DNA of 64,000 nt. It comes from an uncultured Muribaculaceae bacterium. Its GTDB lineage: Bacteria > Bacteroidota > Bacteroidia > Bacteroidales > Muribaculaceae. Location of the stretch: positions 1 to 64,000 of the forward strand of contig CAJTQV010000008.1 in assembly GCA_910578385.1 (NCBI GenBank). Reading direction: 5' to 3'. The notes beneath the pieces were generated by a model. It was not told the DNA's origin. It made no database searches and saw only the letters and a program-made list of their open reading frames with translations. Position numbers and translations under genes: made by a program. Below are positions 8,272 to 16,709 of this stretch, in pieces; within the stretch, counting starts at the first letter, position 1; each line of letters starts with the position of its first letter.

Positions 8272-8876
8272 CGTCCGAAATACTCTTTGATTATGTTCAT
8301 GAAGTCAATCACGTCGGGTTCCTCCGGATTCAGCTCCATCTCGCCGTAGAAAATCTCCTCGGCCTCCTCGTAGCTGTCGAGAGTGGCGATATGATCCATC
8401 GCGGCATTGAAATCAGCGTCGCTGCCACCGAAGATAGAACGGCGGAAACGGAAACGGTCATTAAGACAGAAAGCGGGCTTTACAACCTTGCCGGGCTTTT
8501 CTTCAGCTACAGGCGCAGCAGGTTCTTTTATCATTGTCTCCTGAACATAAGTTGCCTTTGTCACAGGTTCGTCAACAGGTGCAGTTTCCTCATTATCCAC
8601 AGCATACAGCGGTTCCTCATCCTCAATCTCCTCCACAGTCTGCTTGGCTGCGAGCCGTGTTGGTTCCGGCACCACTTCGACCACTCGTTCCGCAGCCTTT
8701 ACCGGTTCCGGTTTATTCTTAGTGGAGAGAGTAGCGAGAGCTGTACGCGCCTCGTCAAGACGCATCGTGATCAACGGCAACAGATCATCGAGTTTGTCAC
8801 CGCGCAGCTGGAGCAGCTCAAGCAAGCCCTCCGCCTCATATATCCTGTCCTTGATTTCGTTGAGAGTCTTCTTCAT
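8268..8876 (-). CDS. Conserved hypothetical protein coupled to rsmI
   Basis: 202 aa from ATG 8876 (a TTG lies three codons earlier). The N terminus (MKKTLNEIKDRIYEAEGLLELLQLR) is a coiled-coil-like helix. The middle (about 55-125) is acidic and Pro/Glu/Val-rich and looks disordered. The last ~70 residues form a compact domain beginning FCLNDRFRFRRSIFGG, with DFNAAMDHIATLDSYEEAEE and ending with a helix (IDFMNIIKEYFGR). Function unknown. The FxLNDRF-F-RREIF pattern is one I associate with a Bacteroidota family found near rsmI, so a link to ribosome or nucleic-acid binding is possible but not shown. Confidence 0.8.
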   Translation of the reverse strand: MKKTLNEIKDRIYEAEGLLELLQLRGDKLDDLLPLITMRLDEARTALATLSTKNKPEPVKAAERVVEVVPEPTRLAAKQTVEEIEDEEPLYAVDNEETAPVDEPVTKATYVQETMIKEPAAPVAEEKPGKVVKPAFCLNDRFRFRRSIFGGSDADFNAAMDHIATLDSYEEAEEIFYGEMELNPEEPDVIDFMNIIKEYFGR

Positions 8877-8938
8877 TTCTTTCAATTATTCGTTTGCCAA
8901 AATCCCCATCCTATCCCTCAGTATCAATAAGACGAATC

Positions 8939-10165
8939 CTATTCCTCCGTATCCGCATCTCCGTTCACGCCGAAAGTTTTCAACAACAGTTTCTGCAACT
9001 CCGCACGGGCGGCTCCACGGTTGGACATCTCGTTCATCATGACGACCACGATGTGTGTAGGGGCATAATCCTCGTCGAGCTTATAACCGGCGTAGCACTG
9101 GATTCCGCTCATAGACCCGGTCTTCATAGCTATCTCACCTTCCAGGCCGGTACCCGCCAGAAAGTTCTTGAGCGTACCCTCCTGACCCGCCAACGGAAAG
9201 AAAGATGCGTAATATGGATTACCGGCCATATGGTCAAGCACATCGGCCATGAACCGGGCCGTCACCCTGTTGGAGCGCGACAGTCCGGAGCCATCCACAA
9301 TTTTCACCCCCTCCATATGAGCCTTGCGGTGCTTCCAGTATTTTGTCTCCTCCTCGGCACCGGTAGCGGTAGAACCGTTGTCACCATATTTCATTCCGAC
9401 CGTCCGCAGCATGGCCTCGGCAAACTGGTTGTCACTGCGCATCATGCAGGAGCGCATAATCTCATCGACCGTAGCCGAGCGGTGCTCCCCTATCTTGTGA
9501 CGGGCGCCCTTGTCGGTTTCCTCACCGAGCAGGGTTATTCCCTCGCGGGTAAGAGCGGCGCGGAGACGCGTCTTGAAAACCGCCGAAGGATCCGACACCG
9601 AACGCTTGCCGCTGGCGTTATCCTCGAAATTGAAGCCATGCGAGCCGGTGCCATAAGAATGAGGCAGGTCTCCGGAAGCCCATGTGGGGTTTACCGACGG
9701 CCCCGGAAAATCGCTCTCATCTATCACTATATCACCTCTCACTGTCTTTACTTTCAGATCTTTCAGACGCTCGACAATCTCTGAAACGATGTCGGGTGAC
9801 TGAGGCTCGTTACGCGTGTTGATGCTCGGGTCGCCCGATGCCACGATAAGAATATCACCCTCGAGCACACCATCCTTGACGCGCCCGGTGGTATATACAG
9901 GCGTCCCATAGCGGAACTTGCTCCCCACCTTGTCAAGAAGCGTGGCGGTAGTGACACTCTTCATGATTGAGGCCGGAATCAGAGGCAGGTCAGCATTATG
10001 CGACACAAGCTCCTTGCCCGTTTTAAGGTCAATGACCAGGACAGAGGTCTTCGGAGCATTGATCGAACGGCTACCGGTGAAGTCAGAAAGTGCATCAGCC
10101 TGCACCGTCAGAAACGTGGCAAGCGTCAGCAACAACAGGAGCATATGTCTTTTTACAATATTCAT
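8939..10165 (-). CDS. dacB: D-alanyl-D-alanine carboxypeptidase/endopeptidase, S13 family (PBP4)
   Basis: 408 aa. Signal peptide to about residue 25, then the three active-site motifs of the penicillin-binding fold: S66-I-M-K69, S244-D-N246 and K348-T-G350. The ~175 residues between the first two motifs correspond to the extra domains typical of S13 enzymes. These periplasmic enzymes trim the terminal D-Ala of peptidoglycan side chains and cut cross-links. The protein is shorter than E. coli PBP4 (477 aa), mainly through a smaller insert. Transcribed away from the AI-2E gene, with 246 bases between them. Confidence 0.93.
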   Translation of the reverse strand: MNIVKRHMLLLLLTLATFLTVQADALSDFTGSRSINAPKTSVLVIDLKTGKELVSHNADLPLIPASIMKSVTTATLLDKVGSKFRYGTPVYTTGRVKDGVLEGDILIVASGDPSINTRNEPQSPDIVSEIVERLKDLKVKTVRGDIVIDESDFPGPSVNPTWASGDLPHSYGTGSHGFNFEDNASGKRSVSDPSAVFKTRLRAALTREGITLLGEETDKGARHKIGEHRSATVDEIMRSCMMRSDNQFAEAMLRTVGMKYGDNGSTATGAEEETKYWKHRKAHMEGVKIVDGSGLSRSNRVTARFMADVLDHMAGNPYYASFFPLAGQEGTLKNFLAGTGLEGEIAMKTGSMSGIQCYAGYKLDEDYAPTHIVVVMMNEMSNRGAARAELQKLLLKTFGVNGDADTEE

Positions 10166-10362
10166 GTCACAAAATTAACCAATCCCCTCGGTTATCGCAA
10201 AAAATTAACTAATTTTGTATATCCACGGAAGCGATGCGGTCAAGCTGACGATTACTCAAAATCTTACGATTACAAAATAATCGGACCGTCCGCACATCAT
10301 ACTACATAGATCGACTTCCCGGAACACTTAATATAAAACAACTTTTGTTGTGGATTGTTAAA

Positions 10363-10386
10363 AGTGTGTTTGAATTTAAACACACT
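10363..10386. promoter_or_regulatory. Perfect 9-bp inverted repeat, candidate operator for the AI-2E/CPA2 operon
   Basis: AGTGTGTTT (10363-10371) and AAACACACT (10378-10386) are exact reverse complements around a GAATTT centre, 26 bases before the AI-2E start codon. The left arm overlaps TGTGTTTG, a near match to the -7 box TAnnTTTG, and a TTTTG stretch (10343-10347) lies upstream at roughly -33 spacing. A dimeric regulator binding here could block the promoter. There is no T-run, so a terminator is unlikely. Confidence 0.4.
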
Positions 10387-10411
10387 ATAAGAAAAACAAA
10401 AAATACTGACT

Positions 10412-11494
10412 ATGGAACGCCGACCCTATACCTTCGACCGAGTGGTGCGCATCGTCTTCTCGATTTGCGGCATCCTGGTGGTCATCTACCTGCTCGACGT
10501 GCTCAAAGGGGTTCTGCTACCCTTTCTTGTTGCATGTCTCATAGCTTACATGCTTGAACCTATTGTAAAGTGGAACATGCGCCTCACTCACCTACACTCC
10601 CGCTTCATACCGGTAATGCTCACCCTGCTTGAGGCCTGTATTGTCACGGGAGGACTGTGCGCCGTGGCTTTCCCATATATCGCAAACGAATGTGCGCAGA
10701 TGACCGAGATGGTCAAGGCTTACGCCACGGAACAGATCCAGATTCCCTACATCTCCGAAAGCATCCACCGGTTCATACGCGAGAACGTCGATTTCAATCA
10801 GTTGTCGCGGCTGCTGTCGCGCGAGGAATGGCGTGACATTATCAAGAAAGCACTGACTTCTTCATGGAACTTCCTCACCTCGGGTGTGGCCCTGGTGGCA
10901 AGCATAGTCAGCTGGCTTGTGGTGATAATCTACGTGCTCTTCATCATGCTCGACTACGAAAGGCTCATGCTAAGTTTCAAGCAGCTTGTCCCCCACTCGC
11001 AGCGCACACGCGTCTACCGCATCGTCTCCGACATCAAGAACGCCATGAACCGCTATTTCCGCGGGCAATTCCTGATTGCCTCGCTCGTGGGAATACTCTT
11101 CTCGATTGGCTTCCTTATAATAGGATTGCCGATGGGAGTGGTGCTCGGCCTCTTTATCGGGGTGCTTAACCTCGTGCCTTATCTCCAGCTCATATCGCTG
11201 CCGATATGCGCCATTCTCTGTCTGGTATGGACGGCCGGAACGGGTGGAAACTTCTGGGTAATATTCTGGGAGTCGATGGCTGTATATGTCGTGGTGCAGT
11301 GCATACAGGATCTTGTGCTGACACCGAAAATCATGGGAAAGGCCATGGGGCTCAACCCGGCCATAATACTTCTTGCTCTCTCGGTGTGGGGCAGTCTGCT
11401 CGGCTTCATGGGCCTCATCATAGCACTGCCGCTCACCACACTCCTTCTTTCATACTATAACCTCTACGTAATAGAACGCAACAGCCAATGGTAA
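10412..11494 (+). CDS. AI-2E family transporter (UPF0118/PerM-like), copy 1
   Basis: 360 aa polytopic protein with paired hydrophobic segments near the N terminus (about 12-50), one at about 65-85, and a cluster at 150-180 and 210-345. The C-terminal signature 'MGLNPAIILLALSVWGSLLG' plus 'GLIIALPLTTLLLSYY' is typical of the AI-2E/PerM family. Members were first linked to autoinducer export; some have been reported as Na+(Li+)/H+ antiporters. Its stop overlaps the start of the CPA2 antiporter gene by 7 bases, which fits a role in ion homeostasis. A second copy lies at 61484-62590. Confidence 0.9.
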   Translation: MERRPYTFDRVVRIVFSICGILVVIYLLDVLKGVLLPFLVACLIAYMLEPIVKWNMRLTHLHSRFIPVMLTLLEACIVTGGLCAVAFPYIANECAQMTEMVKAYATEQIQIPYISESIHRFIRENVDFNQLSRLLSREEWRDIIKKALTSSWNFLTSGVALVASIVSWLVVIIYVLFIMLDYERLMLSFKQLVPHSQRTRVYRIVSDIKNAMNRYFRGQFLIASLVGILFSIGFLIIGLPMGVVLGLFIGVLNLVPYLQLISLPICAILCLVWTAGTGGNFWVIFWESMAVYVVVQCIQDLVLTPKIMGKAMGLNPAIILLALSVWGSLLGFMGLIIALPLTTLLLSYYNLYVIERNSQW

Positions 11495-13839
11495 ACATCA
11501 CATCACTGCCCCTCGCTTCAGTCTACGCGTCACTGCCGAAAGAGACCACCGTCTCTGACATGAAGCAGATACAGGAAAAACTCGACCCCGGAGCGGAAAC
11601 ATCGACCAACAAGGAAGAGGAACACACCAACGGACTCATAGCCGACCTCGCCTGGATTCTTCTGTTGGGTGCGATCGTCACCCTTCTGTTCAAGCGGATG
11701 AAGCAACCCGTGGTGCTCGGTTACATACTTGCCGGATTCCTCGCAAGTCCCAAGTTTGTATATCTCCCCTCGATTGCCAACCCTGAGAATATATCCTTCT
11801 GGGCAGACCTGGGAATCGTGGTCATAATGTTCTCCATCGGACTTGAGTTCTCTTTCCGCAAGCTGTTGAACTCCGGCAGTTCGGCTGTGGTCACGGCTCT
11901 GATTGTAATCACCGGAATGACGTTCGCCGGATTCGGTGTCGGTTACATTCTCGGGCTCAACATGATAAACCGCATCTTCCTCGGCGGCATGATCTCCATG
12001 TCATCGACCACGATAATCATGAAGGCGCTTTCGGACCTCGGCATGAGGCAACGCAAGTTCGCCTCGCTCGTATTGGCGGTGCTTATAATAGAAGACCTGT
12101 TCGCGGTGCTTATGCTGGTGCTGCTTTCCTCGCTCGCCATGGGCGACGTGCAGGGTTCGGAACTGCTGTTCAGCATCGGCAAGCTGCTCTTCTTCCTTAT
12201 CATCTGGTTTGTGGTGGGTGTCTATGTTCTCCCCTCATTCCTCACGAAATCATGGCGGTTTCTCAACGACGAGACTACCCTTGTGGTTGCCATGGGACTC
12301 TGCTTCGCAATGGCGGTGTTCAGCGTGATGTGCGGATTCTCGCTTGAGTTGGGAGCGTTTGTCATGGGTTCCATTCTTGCCGGAACAGTGATGGCCGAAC
12401 GTATGGAGAAGGTCATAGCTCCCGTGAAGAATCTCTTCGGAGCCGTATTCTTCATCTCTGTGGGTATGATGGTTGACCCCGCCGTACTCGTGGAATACTG
12501 GTGGGAAATCCTGCTGCTTGCCTGCGTGGTGATAGTCGGCATGATTCTGTTCGGCTCGCTCGGTATGCTTGTTACGGGCCAGAATCTGCGCGTGGCGATC
12601 GAGAGCGGCTTCACTCTGACACAGATCGGTGAGTTCTCGTTCATCATAGCCTCGCTCGGCATGAGTCTCGGCGTTCTCGAGCCGCGCATCTACCCCATTA
12701 TCGTGGCTGTGTCCGTGCTGACAATCTTCACAACCCCCTACTTCATAAAGATGAGCGAGGGAGCGGCCAACTTCGTGGAGCGTCATCTGCCCGAGGGTCT
12801 CCGCTTCCTTATAGACCGTTATTCGGGTCAGAGCTATGACTCAAGCGAGACCAAGCATCTGTGGCGCGTGGTGCTGAGCCGTTATCTGTGGCGCATAGTG
12901 CTGTATTCTGTCGTGCTTCTCGCCGAGATCCTTATCTCGCAGGCATTCCTCTTCCCCCTCGCCGACAAGTATTTCGGCGGCTTTGGCCATATCGTGGCTA
13001 CAGTAGTGACAGTCATTGCCATGCTGCCCTTCCTTATCGCGCTCACATTCAGCAGTACCGAGCCTACCGAGAAAATCCGTCTTCACCAGACAGCCGCCTT
13101 CTACGATGTGCCACTGTTGGCCATGCGTATAATCCGCTATCTGGTTGCCCTCTTCTTCATAGTCTATTTCACAACGGTGGCTTACTCCTCGCTTACCGGC
13201 TGGCTTGTCGGCGCCGGATGCTTTGTGCTGGTGCTCATATTTGCAAGTACCAAGCTCGTGCGCCGATACCGCACCATGGAGACCAAATTTCTCAACAACC
13301 TGAATATCCGCGAGAACACCCGTCTGGGCATCAACAACAATCTTGTCGATGACATGCACCAGGCATTTATCGAGATTGACCAGGACACTCCATTTGTCGG
13401 TGACAAACTTCTCGACTCCGGACTTCGACGCGACTATGGCGTGAGCGTGTCGAGCATACAACGTGGCGAGACCTACATGCCGCTGCCGTCGAAAGATGCG
13501 CGGATTTTCCCGGGCGACGTGTTGGGAGTGATCGGATCAGATGAGCAGTTGCGCCGTCTTAACCATGACATCGAGACCTCGCGCAAGGCAGCCATGTCGG
13601 AACCACCCCGCACACAGGAGCATGTGGAACTGACAAGCATAAAACTCAACCAGTCGTCGCCGGTTGTGAACAAGCCGTTGCGCGACACGGACATCCTTCA
13701 CGACTTCTCATCGATGATTGTCAAGATGAAGCGTGGCGACGATTTCCACCAGCCGCAACCCGACCTCGTGCTGCAACCGGGCGATGTGATATGGGTGGTT
13801 GGTGACCCCAACTACTTCGCCGCACTTAAAGGTGCATGA
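11488..13839 (+). CDS. CPA2 family cation:proton antiporter with TrkA-C-like domain
   Basis: 783 aa. After a ~50-residue polar leader, about 12 membrane segments (50-420) carry CPA2 features such as 'KQPVVLGYILAGFL', 'IGLEFSFRKLL' and the 'GAFVMGSILAGT' helix. A second hydrophobic block (about 470-590) is extra to the core. The cytoplasmic C terminus (about 620-783) has two segments ending 'FPGDVLGVIG' and 'LQPGDVIWVVG', the hallmark of TrkA-C (RCK_C) ligand-binding domains. It resembles KefB/RosB-type K+ or Na+/H+ exchangers. Start at ATG 11488 overlaps the AI-2E stop; ATG 11560 is an alternative that removes the leader. Confidence 0.9.
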   Translation: MVNITSLPLASVYASLPKETTVSDMKQIQEKLDPGAETSTNKEEEHTNGLIADLAWILLLGAIVTLLFKRMKQPVVLGYILAGFLASPKFVYLPSIANPENISFWADLGIVVIMFSIGLEFSFRKLLNSGSSAVVTALIVITGMTFAGFGVGYILGLNMINRIFLGGMISMSSTTIIMKALSDLGMRQRKFASLVLAVLIIEDLFAVLMLVLLSSLAMGDVQGSELLFSIGKLLFFLIIWFVVGVYVLPSFLTKSWRFLNDETTLVVAMGLCFAMAVFSVMCGFSLELGAFVMGSILAGTVMAERMEKVIAPVKNLFGAVFFISVGMMVDPAVLVEYWWEILLLACVVIVGMILFGSLGMLVTGQNLRVAIESGFTLTQIGEFSFIIASLGMSLGVLEPRIYPIIVAVSVLTIFTTPYFIKMSEGAANFVERHLPEGLRFLIDRYSGQSYDSSETKHLWRVVLSRYLWRIVLYSVVLLAEILISQAFLFPLADKYFGGFGHIVATVVTVIAMLPFLIALTFSSTEPTEKIRLHQTAAFYDVPLLAMRIIRYLVALFFIVYFTTVAYSSLTGWLVGAGCFVLVLIFASTKLVRRYRTMETKFLNNLNIRENTRLGINNNLVDDMHQAFIEIDQDTPFVGDKLLDSGLRRDYGVSVSSIQRGETYMPLPSKDARIFPGDVLGVIGSDEQLRRLNHDIETSRKAAMSEPPRTQEHVELTSIKLNQSSPVVNKPLRDTDILHDFSSMIVKMKRGDDFHQPQPDLVLQPGDVIWVVGDPNYFAALKGA

Positions 13840-13933
13840 CCATGCAACTTTAATGATTGCCGGAATGTTATGATTACGTAATCTGAACTCTAAAATAAAT
13901 GTCATTCAGAAATATAAAACAGATTTACAAGAT

Positions 13934-14554
13934 ATGAGAAACCTCTACATCGCAGGCATCTGCCTGCTGTTTCTCGCTTCGTGCGGGAGCAACAAGAAAA
14001 GCGCGGGTGCGGATTCTTCAGATTCCGCACAGACGGCGCAGATGGAATCGCCGGTTGCCGGACCGACCGAGTTCTTCCTTACTCACGATTCAATCGGCCC
14101 GGTTCACGTCGGCGAACAAATTGCGCAGCTCCCAGAAGCTGTGGCAAATCTCTATGACGTTGTTCTCCCCACGGAGACACCCGATGCGATGGCCTACACA
14201 TATCTGTTGGCTGATGTTCCGCAGTTCACTATCTATGACTTCATGGAGGGTAAGGTAGATGTCATCGCGCTCGAAGGCAACGCACGCGCCGTCAGCACTC
14301 CAGACGGTCAGATCCGCGTAGGCGACGAGTTCTCGAAGGTTCTCGCACTGAAAGGTGTGGAATCAGAATGGGAATCGCTCGACGACACGGGCATCTGGTA
14401 CTGGAAATGGAACGGTCTCTATTTCGGCGTTGACGAGTCAGGCATCAGCGAGAAACTCGGCGAGGCACTATGCAACGGCCAGAAACCGCCCCGCGCCGCC
14501 GATTTCACCCCCGACGTAAAAATCGGCTACATCGCCACCGGCCTCCCCTTCTGA
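13934..14554 (+). CDS. Lipoprotein of unknown function
   Basis: 206 aa. Signal peptide with lipobox FLAS-C17 and a Ser/Asp/Ala-rich linker to about residue 40. The rest has two similar halves, each with a segment of the type 'GPVHVGEQIAQL' (about 55-66) and 'GQIRVGDEFSKVL' (about 120-132). This suggests two copies of a small fold often described as BamE-like in lipoproteins that prime a substrate. That is weak. Alone on its transcript: 94 bases after the antiporter and followed by a clear terminator. Confidence 0.75.
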   Translation: MRNLYIAGICLLFLASCGSNKKSAGADSSDSAQTAQMESPVAGPTEFFLTHDSIGPVHVGEQIAQLPEAVANLYDVVLPTETPDAMAYTYLLADVPQFTIYDFMEGKVDVIALEGNARAVSTPDGQIRVGDEFSKVLALKGVESEWESLDDTGIWYWKWNGLYFGVDESGISEKLGEALCNGQKPPRAADFTPDVKIGYIATGLPF

Positions 14555-14607
14555 TCACCCATAATTGACATACCGTACATGGTTGGGTGTACGGAAACGG
14601 ACAGTTG

Positions 14608-14638
14608 ACCGCCTGCGTACAGCAGGCGGTTTTGTTTT
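14608..14638 (+). terminator. Rho-independent terminator after the lipoprotein gene
   Basis: A perfect 9-bp GC-rich stem, ACCGCCTGC (14608-14616) and GCAGGCGGT (14622-14630), with a GTACA loop, is followed by TTTGTTTT. A separate 7-bp inverted repeat CCGTACA/TGTACGG lies just upstream at 14573-14594. Confidence 0.88.
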
Positions 14639-14666
14639 ATATCTGATTGACAAACGGTTGCATTTT

Positions 14667-14682
14667 TGGCATTGGTAATGTA
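14667..14682 (+). promoter_or_regulatory. Candidate sigma-54 promoter of the export operon
   Basis: TGGCATTGGTAATGTA has a perfect -24 half (TGGCA) and a near -12 half (ATGTA against TTGCA). GG and the -12 G are at the required spacing, and the predicted start is ~15 bases before the first start codon. The operon's own downstream regulator is a sigma-54 activator, which supports the call. The GC of the -12 box is GT here, so it is not ideal. Confidence 0.4.
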
Positions 14683-14708
14683 TATCTTTTGGCAAACAGA
14701 TTTTCCAA

Positions 14709-15962
14709 ATGGACAGAGAACTGACTGACAAAGAAAAGAAACATATACGTATGCGCAAATGGCTACGTATCGGTATCGCCGCAGCCGCCATATGCGCTGT
14801 GTCCGGAGGAATACTCCTCTTCGGCCCTCCGGGCGTAAAGGAGACCGACTTGAAGATGGGTAAGGCGGAACAGGGACGCATTGAGAGCAGTGTGACCGCC
14901 ACCGGTAAGATTGTGCCTCTATACGAACAGGCAGTCGTATCACCTGTATCCACCCGCATCTTGGAGGTATATTGCGACGAGGGGGATTTGCTTGAAGAAG
15001 GGGCATCGATGCTGCGCCTCGACCTTGCCTCGACCGAGACGGAACTGCGACGTATCGGAGACGAAGTAAGCATGAAGCAGAACGAGATTGAGGAATCCTC
15101 ACTGCGTGCAGCCACTCAGCTAACCGACCTTGAGATGCGGATCCGTGCCAAGGTTATGGCGGTAGACCATCTTAAAGCGGAAGTTGAGAACGAGAAACGA
15201 CTTGACAGTATAGGGAGCGGCACGGGCGACCGGATTCGCGAAGCTCAATTGGCGTATGAGACTGGAAGGCTCGAACTGGAACAGATGCGCACCCAACTGC
15301 TCAACGAGCGGAAAGCATCGGCGGCGGCCGCACGCAGCAAACGGCTTGAGGGTGATATAACCCGCCGCAACCTGACAGAGATGCAGCATACCCTCGACGA
15401 TGCCCGGATACGCACACCGCGACGCGGCACTGTCACGTACATAAACCGCAACATCGGCACCAGCATCGCCGCCGGCGAGAAACTCGCCACCGTGGCTGAC
15501 CTCACACACTTCAAGGTGGCGGGCGAGATTGCCGAAAGCAACTCCTCAAAACTGACTTCGGGTGCTGATGTAAACATACGTGTGAACCGACAGCTCCTGC
15601 ATGGTCATGTGAGCACAATCTCGCCGAAGAGCCAGAACGGCATGGTGGAGTTCTCGGTGATTCTCGACGATGACTCTGGCGCATCACTCCGGCCGGGCTT
15701 GCGCACAGACCTCAACGTGGTCTATGACATACTCGACGATGTGGTCCGCATACCCAATGGCCAATATTTCCAGGGACCAGGAACATATGTGATGTTTGTC
15801 AGGACTGCACCCGACCGCCTTGAACGCCGCAACGTGGTGCTCGGAGACAGCAACTTCGACTTCGTGGAGGTGAAGAGCGGCATAAATCCCGGTGAGGAAG
15901 TCGTGGTAAGCGATATGAGCGTGTACAAGGATAAACGTCAGCTCAAAATCAAGCAACCCTAA
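14709..15962 (+). CDS. Periplasmic adaptor (membrane-fusion/HlyD family) of an ABC exporter
   Basis: 417 aa. A cytoplasmic start is followed by one membrane helix (about 20-40). A lipoyl half-motif (GRIESSVTATGKIVPL) and its partner (IRTPRRGTVTYINRNIGTSI) flank a long helical hairpin (about 110-225), followed by beta-barrel and membrane-proximal segments to the C terminus. Such adaptors link an inner-membrane ABC transporter to a TolC-type outer-membrane duct. The genes that follow encode exactly those partners, 45 bases on. Confidence 0.92.
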   Translation: MDRELTDKEKKHIRMRKWLRIGIAAAAICAVSGGILLFGPPGVKETDLKMGKAEQGRIESSVTATGKIVPLYEQAVVSPVSTRILEVYCDEGDLLEEGASMLRLDLASTETELRRIGDEVSMKQNEIEESSLRAATQLTDLEMRIRAKVMAVDHLKAEVENEKRLDSIGSGTGDRIREAQLAYETGRLELEQMRTQLLNERKASAAAARSKRLEGDITRRNLTEMQHTLDDARIRTPRRGTVTYINRNIGTSIAAGEKLATVADLTHFKVAGEIAESNSSKLTSGADVNIRVNRQLLHGHVSTISPKSQNGMVEFSVILDDDSGASLRPGLRTDLNVVYDILDDVVRIPNGQYFQGPGTYVMFVRTAPDRLERRNVVLGDSNFDFVEVKSGINPGEEVVVSDMSVYKDKRQLKIKQP

Positions 15963-16007
15963 ATACAGCTGAATTTAAACAATAGCAAATAATTAAAACA
16001 CAACAAT

Positions 16008-16682
16008 ATGGCAATAATCGAACTGAAAGATGTGGACAAAGTGTACCGCACGAAAGAAATCGAGACTCTCGCTCTCGAAAACGTCAATATCGACATTGAG
16101 AAAGGGGAGTTTGTAAGCATCATGGGACCGTCGGGTTGCGGAAAGTCAACCCTGCTGAACATAATCGGTCTGCTCGACACTCCGACACGCGGCACCGTGA
16201 AGATTATGGATGACCTGACAGCCGGAATGAACGACCGCCGTCTCTCGGCATTCCGCAACCATAACCTCGGTTTCGTGTTCCAGAGCTTCCATCTTATACC
16301 GTCGCTCAATGTGATCGACAACGTATCACTGCCACTCGCCTACCGCAGCGGTGTGACCGCCGGGGAGCGTGACCGCCGCGTGCGCGAGGTGCTGACACGA
16401 CTCGGCCTTAGCCACCGCATGAAGCATTTCCCCGGCCAGCTGTCGGGCGGTCAATGCCAGCGCGTGGCTATTGCAAGAGCTATTGTGGGCGACCCGCAGA
16501 TTATCCTCGCCGACGAGCCGACGGGAAACCTCGACTCCAAGATGGGACAGGAGGTCATGGACATTCTCCACGCCCTCAACCGTGAGGATGGGCGCACCAT
16601 AGTCATGGTGACGCACAACGAGTCGCAGGCGCAGTCTACGGACCGCATAATCCGCTTCTTCGACGGCCGCCAGGTAAAATGA
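16008..16682 (+). CDS. ABC transporter ATP-binding protein (MacB/LolD type)
   Basis: 224 aa. Walker A is G40-P-S-G-C-G-K-S-T48, followed by a Q-loop (VFQSFHLIPSLNV), the signature motif LSGGQCQR, Walker B with catalytic Glu (IILADEPTGNLD) and an H-loop (VTHNES). The signature has Cys where Gln is usual in this subfamily (LSGGQQQR). It powers the two permeases encoded directly downstream; the set works as a MacB-type mechanotransmission exporter rather than by classical alternating access. Confidence 0.95.
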   Translation: MAIIELKDVDKVYRTKEIETLALENVNIDIEKGEFVSIMGPSGCGKSTLLNIIGLLDTPTRGTVKIMDDLTAGMNDRRLSAFRNHNLGFVFQSFHLIPSLNVIDNVSLPLAYRSGVTAGERDRRVREVLTRLGLSHRMKHFPGQLSGGQCQRVAIARAIVGDPQIILADEPTGNLDSKMGQEVMDILHALNREDGRTIVMVTHNESQAQSTDRIIRFFDGRQVK

Positions 16683-16709
16683 TTCCATAACCATCAGAGC
16701 TACTGACAG

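Noticed and set aside
12250..12786. Minus-strand open frame of 178 codons inside the first CPA2 antiporter
   Set aside because: His/Glu-rich antisense shadow of a membrane protein gene; composition is what the reverse of hydrophobic codons gives.
13872..13883. 12-bp palindrome GATTACGTAATC after the CPA2 gene
   Set aside because: Perfect but short and followed by no T-run; too little to call a terminator or operator.
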